DNA of 33,046 nucleotides from Acidobacteriaceae bacterium (GTDB taxonomy: Bacteria; Acidobacteriota; Terriglobia; Terriglobales; Acidobacteriaceae): positions 1,159 to 34,204 of the forward strand of contig PMXB01000149.1 in the NCBI GenBank assembly GCA_003165935.1, in the 5' to 3' direction. Below the pieces are notes generated by a model that had not been told where the DNA came from, did no database searches, and saw nothing but the letters and a program-made list of their open reading frames with translations. The translations under genes were made by a program, and so were the position numbers. Below, piece after piece: positions 8,656-13,957 of the stretch; the stretch's first letter is position 1; every line of letters begins with the position of its first letter.

Positions 8656-9405
8656 ATGGCCCAGACCTGGGATCCTGACGCATATGCACAGAATGCAGGC
8701 TTCGTGCACGGCCTTGCAGGAGGCGTGGTGGAGTGGCTGGCGCCGCAGGCCGGTGAGCGAATCCTCGACCTCGGATGCGGAGACGGGCAGCTTACAGAAC
8801 GACTGGCGCATTCGGGCGCGATTATCACCGGAGTGGATGCAGATCCGCGCATGGTTAAAGCAGCCAAGTCGCGCGGTATAGGGGCGCACCACGCGATGGC
8901 GGAGAGGCTTCCCCTCGATGATGCAAGTTTTGACGCGGTCTTTTCGAATGCCGCGCTTCACTGGGTGCGTGACCAGGACGCAATGATGGCAGAGGTTCGA
9001 CGAGTGCTGAGGCGTGGAGGACGATTCGTAGCCGAGATGGGAGGGCACGGCAATATCGCAGCCATTCGCGTGGGGCTTATGGCTGTGCTTGCACGCTACG
9101 GGCATGCCGATGCCGAAAACGGAGTGAACTACTATGCGACACCGGAGGCTTACAGTGCACGGCTCGAGCGGCACGGCTTCAACGTGAAGCGGATTTCCCT
9201 GATTCCACGGCCGACACCGCTGCCGGAGTCCGGCATGGAAGGCTGGCTACGCACGTTTCGCAGCGGGGTGATTGAAGGCTTGCCCGCGGAACTACGAGAC
9301 GAGGTCGTACGCGAGACTGCGGAGCTGCTTGCGCCTGCACTGCGCGACGAGACCGGCGCATGGATTGCGGACTACGTGCGGCTCCGTTTTATTGCGCGCG
9401 TATAG
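8656..9405 (+). CDS. Class I SAM-dependent methyltransferase, trans-aconitate methyltransferase-like
   Basis: A 249-residue Rossmann methyltransferase. Motif I is ILDLGCGDGQLTERLA, with an acidic residue at the end of strand 2 (GVDADPRMV). FDAVFSNAALHWV and EVRRVLRRGGRFVAEMGG match the Methyltransf_11/25 and Tam-like pattern. The C-terminal part (about 150-249) is helical and likely binds the acceptor, which is unknown. GGAGGTGATGC gives a strong ribosome site for the ATG at 8656. It is 119 bases from bshB1, so it may have its own promoter. Confidence 0.85.
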   Translation: MAQTWDPDAYAQNAGFVHGLAGGVVEWLAPQAGERILDLGCGDGQLTERLAHSGAIITGVDADPRMVKAAKSRGIGAHHAMAERLPLDDASFDAVFSNAALHWVRDQDAMMAEVRRVLRRGGRFVAEMGGHGNIAAIRVGLMAVLARYGHADAENGVNYYATPEAYSARLERHGFNVKRISLIPRPTPLPESGMEGWLRTFRSGVIEGLPAELRDEVVRETAELLAPALRDETGAWIADYVRLRFIARV

Positions 9406-9429
9406 GGCGATAAGGAGTGACGTGAGGCT

Positions 9430-9786
9430 TTATTTTGTGAAGAGGAGCCCGCTACCTACGGCGATAAGGGTAGCTGCAAAGACGCGGCGGAGCCAGAGGT
9501 CGGAGACGTGCTGTGCGCCGATGGCGCCAAGATACGCGCCGAATAGAAAGCCGAGCGCCAGAAGGGCAGCAACGCGGATGTCGGCGTTGCCTTTGCGGTA
9601 GTACTCGTAGAAGGCAAAGATGCCGACCGGGGCAAGGAGAGCTCCGAGCGAGGTGCCCTGTGCCTTGTGCTGATCCATGCCGAGGAGCCATACCAGCGCG
9701 GGCACAAAGAGGATGCCGCCACCCAGACCGACTACACCAGAGACCATTCCGACGACTACCCCAAGAACAAGGATTAACCAGGTCAC
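9430..9786 (-). CDS. TSUP (TauE/SafE) family membrane protein, half-length
   Basis: A 118-residue membrane protein of the TauE/SafE sulfite/organosulfonate exporter family. It has GVVVGMVSGVVGLGGGILFVPAL, the glycine-rich first-helix motif, then QGTSLGALLAPVG and a second hydrophobic pair ending in LRRVFAATLIAVGSGLLF. Ordinary members have two such repeats (about 240-270 residues); this one has one repeat of three to four helices and would need to dimerise. The termini are clean, so it is a short form rather than an obvious truncation. The substrate is unknown. Confidence 0.82.
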   Translation of the reverse strand: MTWLILVLGVVVGMVSGVVGLGGGILFVPALVWLLGMDQHKAQGTSLGALLAPVGIFAFYEYYRKGNADIRVAALLALGFLFGAYLGAIGAQHVSDLWLRRVFAATLIAVGSGLLFTK

Positions 9787-9977
9787 ACTGTTCTCCCTTC
9801 AGCCCGATGCGCCGGCGCGGCAAACGAACGGAGCCGGCCCGCACATTCAGGCTAACTTAAGCCGGCCAGGGGTGTGCAACCCGGCGCAGAGAAAACAGTG
9901 GCGGCTAAGTGGGGATAACTTCTCAAAAAGAAACCCGGAAAAGTTAAGCGAACCACTTGCTTTTTCATTATGACTTA

Positions 9978-9993
9978 TGGCAAAGTAATTGCT
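9978..9993 (+). promoter_or_regulatory. Sigma-54-type promoter (-24/-12) upstream of the Y RNA/rsr locus
   Basis: TGGCAAAGTAATTGCT matches the RpoN consensus (TGGCAC-N5-TTGCA/T) with GG at 9979-9980, exactly ten bases, then GC at 9991-9992. Transcription would start near 10004 and run toward the Y RNAs. In enterobacteria, rsr/Y RNA operons with rtcBA are driven by sigma-54 with RtcR, so the find is consistent; no RtcR gene is in this window. A single 16-bp match can occur by chance. Confidence 0.45.
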
Positions 9994-10333
9994 GCGTAGG
10001 AGAACGCCCGATGAAATACGGATCACACAATTCGTTGTGCAGGCTGGAGTCGCCAAGTTTCGGCGTCATCGGTCTCCGGGCGTGGTCTATTGGAGCTGAT
10101 GCTCGCCAGTAACCTCGGTGGTTTCCTCCTCCTGCGCAGCAAACCTTGAACATTGATATCCCCGAGTGGTGTTGAAGCCAGATTCATCGCCTCGACAACG
10201 CCCTGTCTTCGATTGTTCCCTCGGGATTATTCTGGGTGAGCGATGGCCCATGTTTCTGATTGTCGCTCTGATTTGTAACTCGGAGTTAAGAGGAGAGCAC
10301 TGTCGCAAACTTAGGCGTTGAACTAACTAAGTA
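9994..10333 (+). other. Non-coding leader upstream of the Y RNA array
   Basis: No credible protein gene. It contains a UUCG-capped hairpin (CACAA 10026-10030, TTGTG 10035-10039), a possible degenerate mini Y RNA (10114-10166: CTCGGTGG at the 5' side, ATCCCCGAG at the 3' side, inner GGTTT/AAACC), and a palindrome at 10276-10288. Confidence 0.4.
10276..10288. promoter_or_regulatory. Perfect 13-bp palindrome upstream of Y RNA unit A
   Basis: TAACTC-G-GAGTTA is a perfect palindrome 45 bases before the first Y RNA closing helix. It could be an operator, or the base of a small hairpin. Nothing else supports a role. Confidence 0.3.
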
Positions 10334-10503
10334 ATGCCGGTGGTGAAAGAAGAGAGATACTTCTACTGCCACAGAAGGACATGCGGGGACAGAAGGCCCT
10401 GCCGGAGGCACTTGCAGCGCGGAGCGGGGGCGAAGCCCTGAAACACAAGGCGCCGCGATGTGAAGGCACCGAGTCCGAACTCTTTTCGCTTGTTCCCCGG
10501 CAT
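10334..10503 (+). ncRNA. Y RNA-like RNA, unit A (no tRNA-like module)
   Basis: About 170 nt. The closing helix is ATGCCGG (10334-10340) with CCGGCAT (10497-10503), seven perfect pairs. It has the array's shared motifs: GCCGGTGGTG at the 5' side, GATACTTC further in, and CTTGTTCCCCGGC at the 3' side. A second helix is GAAA-(GA)-AGAG with CTCT-TTTC. Unlike the other units there is no T-arm; the interior is a GC-rich segment that may pair as ACATGCGG with CCGC-G-ATGT. Y RNAs tether and gate substrates of the Ro60/Rsr ring, and rsr lies downstream. Ends are inferred from the helix only. Confidence 0.65.
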
Positions 10504-10534
10504 GGACTCTATGGGGCAATGCATTCTTCCACCT

Positions 10535-10652
10535 TGACCGGTGGCGTAGGTTACGGATCCTTCGGTCGCGAGTTCGAGTCTCGCCTGGCGGGGAACTGCC
10601 AGTAGCTCAGTGGGTAGAGCGAAAATCGCCGCAGCCGCTGGTACCCCGGTCA
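10535..10652 (+). ncRNA. Y RNA-like RNA, unit B (permuted tRNA mimic)
   Basis: About 118 nt. The closing helix is TGACCGG (10535-10541) with CCGGTCA (10646-10652). After GGCGTAGG and GGATCCTTCG comes a perfect T-arm: GCGAG-TTCGAGT-CTCGC (10568-10584). Next is an acceptor-like stem, CTGGC (10585-10589) with GCCAG (10598-10602), closed by an 8-nt loop. Then comes a D-arm with the tRNA-like TA linker, GCTC-AGTGGGTA-GAGC (10605-10620). The order T-arm, acceptor, D-arm is a circular permutation of tRNA, as in bacterial YrlA RNAs. The second Ro-proximal helix is weaker here than in other units. GTTTTC follows the 3' end. Confidence 0.8.
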
Positions 10653-10699
10653 TCGTTTTCCTGGCGCGATTATGAATGTCGCGCCGCAACCTCAACGCG

Positions 10700-10860
10700 G
10701 CCGGTGGTGCAGGCAACAGTTACTTCGGGAGCGGGAGATGCGGGTTCGAATCCCGCCGCGTGTGACTGGCACGCGTCGTCTAATGGCAGGACATCCGCCT
10801 TCTTATGTGCCCATTCAAAAGGGTCTGCAAGAAAGATACTGTCGCCGCTTGTTCCCCGGC
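10700..10860 (+). ncRNA. Y RNA-like RNA, unit C (permuted tRNA mimic, Gln-like D-arm)
   Basis: About 161 nt. The closing helix is GCCGG (10700-10704) with CCGGC (10856-10860). The second helix is GGC-A-ACAGT with ACTGT-C-GCC (one A-C mismatch). The T-arm GCGGG-TTCGAAT-CCCGC (10740-10756) is perfect. The acceptor-like stem CGCGTG (10757-10762) with CACGCG (10770-10775) is closed by TGACTGG. The D-arm region TCGTCTAATGGCAGGACA is very close to the D-arm of tRNA-Gln. The 3' end CGCTTGTTCCCCGGCAT nearly repeats unit A. It is longer than unit B because of an extra segment after the D-arm. Confidence 0.8.
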
Positions 10861-10911
10861 ATCGATTCACGGCACGCGCTTTGATTGGCGCGCCAAAAGC
10901 AAGTCCACCTC

Positions 10912-11042
10912 AGCCGGTGGTGTAGGTAACGGATACTTCGCCTGTTAAGCGGGAGACGCAGGTTCGAATCCTGCCCTGAGCGCGAGCCCGGGTGGTCTAG
11001 TGGCTAAGGACGCCTATGTTCCGTACCGATTGTTCCCCGGCT
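10912..11042 (+). ncRNA. Y RNA-like RNA, unit D (permuted tRNA mimic with Asn-like anticodon arm)
   Basis: About 131 nt. The closing helix is AGCCGG (10912-10917) with CCGGCT (11037-11042). The second helix is GGT-(A)-ACGGA with TCCGT-ACC, eight pairs with one bulged A. It then has a five-pair anticodon-type arm, TTCGC-CTGTTAA-GCGGG (10937-10953), whose 7-nt loop would present GTT (Asn). A 4-nt variable loop follows, then a perfect T-arm GCAGG-TTCGAAT-CCTGC (10958-10974). The acceptor-like stem CCTGAGC/GCCCGGG (10975-10992, one A-C mismatch) is capped by a GCGA tetraloop. A Glu-type D-arm segment follows (GGTCTAGTGGCTAAGGAC). Effectively a tRNA whose ends are joined and whose anticodon side opens onto the Ro stem. 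Confidence 0.82.
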
Positions 11043-11080
11043 AATAACCCTCCGGCGGGTCCGGATAGAAGAGCAGAACG

Positions 11081-11425
11081 ATGGGCAAACTGAACATCAA
11101 GAACGGCACGCCGGTGGGAGGAACTCACTTATGCCGGAGCTGCAGCTGGGGACAGTTAGTTGTGGGTTATCGCGAGTCTGACATGCTGGCGATTTGCACC
11201 AATACGAGCCCGAACCTGGTGCTTCCGTTCACGGTGTATGAATGCTCGCACTACGCAGACAAGCACAAGCCGGACTGGGAACAGATGAAGAATCTGGCCA
11301 TCAACATTCAACCGTTGCGTGTTTCAAAGAAGACGCGCGGATTCAGCGTCCCGGCGGCCAGCGTTTCCGCGAATGGGGCCGACGTAGAAGAAGAGGGTGA
11401 AGAGGAAGTTGCGCTCGCCCGCTGA
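11081..11425 (+). CDS. Small Cys-containing protein of unknown function, inside the Y RNA array
   Basis: A 114-residue soluble protein. A CRSC pair near residue 18-21 and two further cysteines (AICTN, YECSH) could bind zinc or an iron-sulfur cluster. The C-terminus is acidic (VEEEGEEEV) and probably disordered. I recognise no family. It starts 38 bases after Y RNA unit D and ends 27 bases before unit E, on the rsr strand, so it should be on the same transcript or processed from it. AGAAGAG precedes the ATG at 11081. Codon use looks coding. Its position suggests a link to Rsr or Y RNA function, but that is inference. Confidence 0.75.
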   Translation: MGKLNIKNGTPVGGTHLCRSCSWGQLVVGYRESDMLAICTNTSPNLVLPFTVYECSHYADKHKPDWEQMKNLAINIQPLRVSKKTRGFSVPAASVSANGADVEEEGEEEVALAR

Positions 11426-11452
11426 GATCAACCATCCGTCACTCACCATCTC

Positions 11453-11588
11453 CTGCCGGTGGCGCAGGACACGGATACTTCGTAGAGCGCCGCCTTTCAG
11501 GCGGAGGTCGCAGGTTCAAATCCTGCCGCAGCCTTCAGGCTGACGTGGCTCAGAGCATCACCTTCCGTGGCCGAATATTCCCCGGCAG
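11453..11588 (+). ncRNA. Y RNA-like RNA, unit E (Glu-like anticodon and T-arms)
   Basis: About 136 nt. The closing helix is CTGCCGG (11453-11459) with CCGGCAG (11582-11588). The second helix is CACGGA with TCCGTG. An anticodon-like arm CCGCC-TTTCA-GGCGG (11490-11504), a 5-nt AGGTC variable loop and a T-arm GCAGG-TTCAAAT-CCTGC (11510-11526) read like the 3' half of tRNA-Glu, with the anticodon loop shortened to five bases. The acceptor-like stem CAGCC-TTCA-GGCTG (11529-11542) is a closed hairpin. The D-arm is reduced to GCTCAGAGC, which cannot form a normal loop. GTTTTT follows the 3' end and may terminate it. Confidence 0.82.
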
Positions 11589-11651
11589 AAGTTTTTCAAC
11601 GAAGCTGGACGAGATGAATTTCGTTCGATGACATCAACTGCAAAATCAACC

Positions 11652-11775
11652 TCCTGCCGGTGGCGCAGGGCACGGATACTTCGGAGAAACTTCGCACATA
11701 GCGGAGGAGCAGGTTCGACCCCTGCCGCCAAGCTTCGGCTTGGTGAATGCCGCGCCCGTCAATTCCCCGGCGGGA
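11652..11775 (+). ncRNA. Y RNA-like RNA, unit F (T-arm and UUCG-capped stem, no D-arm)
   Basis: About 124 nt, ending 35 bases before rsr. The closing helix is TCCTGCCGG (11652-11660) with CCGGCGGGA (11767-11775), nine pairs with one T-G wobble. The second helix is GGGC-A-CGG with CCG-C-GCCC, again with an A-C mismatch. CTTCGC/GCGGAG forms an anticodon-position arm. The T-arm GCAGG-TTCGACC-CCTGC (11709-11725) is intact. The acceptor-like stem CCAAGC-TTCG-GCTTGG (11728-11743) has a stable UUCG cap. No D-arm is left. The ORF track wrongly extends rsr through this RNA. Confidence 0.82.
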
Positions 11776-11810
11776 ATTCATTCTTGATTATTTCTGAAAG
11801 GAGGCGCACC

Positions 11811-13178
11811 ATGCGCCTGAACAAATTCACTCTGAAGCGCTTTACCCGCCCGCGCACCCACGAGGGAGCGCCGGCCAAGCGCATCACGCCGGAGCAGGCT
11901 CTGCGCCGCTCGGTCCTCTCGTGCATGCTGTGGGAGAACGAGTTCTACGAGGATGGCGTCCAGATCGCAGGACGCATCGGAGAACTGGTTCCCCAGGTTG
12001 AGGCAGAGAAGATTGCCGAGCTGGCCGTGGAGGCTCGCGAGAAGATGAAGCTTCGCCACGCGCCGCTGCTGCTGGTGCGCGAGATGGCTCGCCACGCAAC
12101 GCATCGCGCGGTGGTTGCCGAGACGCTGATCCGCGTGGTCCAGCGTGCTGACGAACTCTCTGAGTTTGTCGCCATCTACTGGGCGGGTGGACGTCAGCCG
12201 CTGTCAGCGCAGGTGAAGAAGGGGCTAGCTTCCGCATTCACCAAGTTTGACGAGTACGCGCTGGCCAAGTACGACCGCGCAGGAGCTGTTCGCCTGCGCG
12301 ACGTCCTGTTCCTATCTCACGCTCGCCCGGTCGACGAGGCACAGGCTGCGCTGTGGCGCCGTCTTGTGGACAACGAACTGGCTACGCCGGACACTTGGGA
12401 GGTTGCACTCTCTGAGGCGGGACGCGGCGAGAGCGCCGAGGGCAAGGCGGAGGCCAAGCGCGAAGTGTGGGAGCGTCTGCTGGCGGAGCGCAAGCTGGGG
12501 GCGCTGGCTCTTCTGCGCAACCTGCGCAACATGAAGGACGCGCAGGTGCAGGAGAAGCTTGTGCTCGATGGGATTGCCGCCGTGAGGACGGACCGGGTGT
12601 TGCCGTTTCGTTTTCTGGCTGCTGCGCGCAGCGCGCCGCAGTGGGAGGACGCACTAGAGCAGGCAATGTTCCGCTCACTCGAGCAGCGTGAAGGCTTTGG
12701 CCCGGTTCTGCGCGGACGGACGGTGCTGCTGGTGGACGTCTCCGGATCGATGGAGTCGCCCATCTCGTTTCGCTCGGAGATGCGCCGGACCGATGCAGCA
12801 TACGGTCTGGCGATCCTGCTGCGCGAGATCGCGGAGTCGGTGACGATCTTCACTTTCTCTGAGAAGGCAGTTCGCGTGCCGTCTCGCCGGGGAATGGCAC
12901 TGCGCGACGCGCTGGACAAGAGCCAGACCCACGGGGGAACCAACCTGGGGGCTTCGCTGGGGCAGGTGGAGGCCGAGATGCGCGAAGGGTACGAGCGCAT
13001 CGTGGTGATCACCGACGAGCAGTGCCACGACCGGGTTCCTTCGCCGCGCGGGGTTGGCTATGTGATCAACGTGGCTTCGGCCCAGAACGGTGTGGGATAC
13101 GGAGCGTGGAACCACATCGACGGCTGGTCAGAGGCGGTAATCGACTACATCGCCGAACTGGAGGCCGAGCGCGGATGA
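11811..13178 (+). CDS. rsr: Rsr, Ro60 orthologue (TROVE + vWA domain RNA-binding protein)
   Basis: A 455-residue Ro60-type protein. Residues about 1-290 are the TROVE HEAT-repeat ring, including LSCMLWENEFYEDG, MARHATHRAVVAETLIRV and the stretch around RQPLSAQVKKGLASAFTKFDEY. Residues about 300-455 are a von Willebrand A domain with a MIDAS motif D309-V-S-G-S313 in LLVDVSGSM and the later TDEQCHDR. Ro60 binds misfolded RNAs in its central hole and Y RNAs on its outer face; bacterial Rsr works with exonucleases such as PNPase in RNA maturation and decay. The start at 11811 follows AAAGGAGG and gives the expected MRLNKFTLKRF; the 61 extra upstream codons in the ORF track lie in Y RNA unit F. 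The cognate Y RNAs are directly upstream. Confidence 0.93.
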   Translation: MRLNKFTLKRFTRPRTHEGAPAKRITPEQALRRSVLSCMLWENEFYEDGVQIAGRIGELVPQVEAEKIAELAVEAREKMKLRHAPLLLVREMARHATHRAVVAETLIRVVQRADELSEFVAIYWAGGRQPLSAQVKKGLASAFTKFDEYALAKYDRAGAVRLRDVLFLSHARPVDEAQAALWRRLVDNELATPDTWEVALSEAGRGESAEGKAEAKREVWERLLAERKLGALALLRNLRNMKDAQVQEKLVLDGIAAVRTDRVLPFRFLAAARSAPQWEDALEQAMFRSLEQREGFGPVLRGRTVLLVDVSGSMESPISFRSEMRRTDAAYGLAILLREIAESVTIFTFSEKAVRVPSRRGMALRDALDKSQTHGGTNLGASLGQVEAEMREGYERIVVITDEQCHDRVPSPRGVGYVINVASAQNGVGYGAWNHIDGWSEAVIDYIAELEAERG

Positions 13179-13184
13179 AAGGTG

Positions 13185-13255
13185 ACAGGTGACAGATGAC
13201 AGATGACAGTTCCGAGTTGCCAAGCATCGGTTGTCATCTGCCATCTGTTATCTGT
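13185..13255. terminator. Long bidirectional hairpin between convergent rsr and aqpZ
   Basis: A 24-base arm at 13185-13208 pairs with 13232-13255 with only two G-T wobbles and one A-C mismatch, around a 23-nt loop. The left arm is itself a short tandem repeat (GTGACAG, then ATGACAG units). It sits between the stops of two convergent genes, so a two-way terminator is the likely role. There is no strong T tract. Confidence 0.6.
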
Positions 13256-13264
13256 AGTTTGCGC

Positions 13265-13957
13265 TTACTCAACTTCAAGGAGCTTGATGCGGAAGAGCAG
13301 ACCAGCGATCGCAGCACCAATCAGGGGGGCGATCCAGAAGAGCCAGAGCTGGCCGAGAGCCTGGCCACGGACGAAGAGCGCCGGACCAAGGCTGCGGGCG
13401 GGATTCACGCTGGTGCCGGTGATGTGGATGCCCAGCAAGTGAATGGCGACCAGGGTGAGGCCGATGACCAATCCGGCGAAGCCCGAAGGTGCGGCCTTCT
13501 GGGTGGAGCCGAGGATGACCATAAGAAAGAGGAACGTGGCGAGGACTTCGAAGAGGAACGCCGAGGTGAGGTTGTATCCTCCGCCATAGCCTGCGCCCCA
13601 GCCGTTCTGGCCCAGGCCGCTGGCTGCGATGTTGTAACCGCCGGTAACGCCGGCGGCGATGACGCTGACGGCGCCAGCGGCGAGGATTGCGCCGAAGCAC
13701 TGGCCGACCCAGTACCCGATCATGTCAACGAAGGAGAGGCGGCCGGCAACGAATGCGCCGAAGCTGACCGCTGGGTTGATGTGGCAACCAGAGATGGGGC
13801 CGATTCCGTAGGCCGCGCAGACGAGGCCCAGCCCGAAGGCGAAGGCGATGCCGACGATGCCCACCATGCCGGTGGCACCGCCGGTGATCACGACGGTGCC
13901 AACTCCAAAGAGCACCAGGGTGAATGTTCCGACCAACTCCGCAAAGTATTTCTTCAT
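13265..13957 (-). CDS. aqpZ: Aquaporin Z (water channel)
   Basis: A 230-residue MIP-family channel of six transmembrane helices with both half-helix motifs: NPA at 61-63 (CHINPAVSFG) and NPA at 185-187 (TSVNPARSLG). The selectivity-filter residues expected for a water-specific pore are present: F41, H173, T182 and R188, matching F43/H174/T183/R189 of E. coli AqpZ. The ORF track extends 58 residues upstream, but MKKYFAELVGTFTLVLFG is the normal AqpZ start, so I begin at 13957. It converges with rsr and diverges from phoB. Confidence 0.92.
   Translation of the reverse strand: MKKYFAELVGTFTLVLFGVGTVVITGGATGMVGIVGIAFAFGLGLVCAAYGIGPISGCHINPAVSFGAFVAGRLSFVDMIGYWVGQCFGAILAAGAVSVIAAGVTGGYNIAASGLGQNGWGAGYGGGYNLTSAFLFEVLATFLFLMVILGSTQKAAPSGFAGLVIGLTLVAIHLLGIHITGTSVNPARSLGPALFVRGQALGQLWLFWIAPLIGAAIAGLLFRIKLLEVE

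Noticed and set aside
10886-10897. TTGGCGCGCCAA as a phage or element attachment site
   Set aside because: No integrase or element borders are present; it is better seen as an inter-unit hairpin.
10381-10925. ORFs within the Y RNA units (10381-10605, 10672-10884, 10704-10925, and minus-strand 10363-10716)
   Set aside because: They overlap structured RNA units and have no ribosome sites or protein-like composition.
10535-11775. A cluster of degraded tRNA genes
   Set aside because: The arms are in permuted order, stems are intact, and each is enclosed by a covarying Ro-type helix. Decayed tRNAs would not keep these features.
10334-11775. CRISPR-like repeat array
   Set aside because: Unit lengths (118-170 nt) and spacing vary, the shared motifs are at both ends of each unit and pair with each other, and no cas genes are present.
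11628-11810. N-terminal extension of Rsr in the ORF track
   Set aside because: It covers Y RNA unit F, is not TROVE-like, and a strong AAAGGAGG precedes the internal ATG at 11811.
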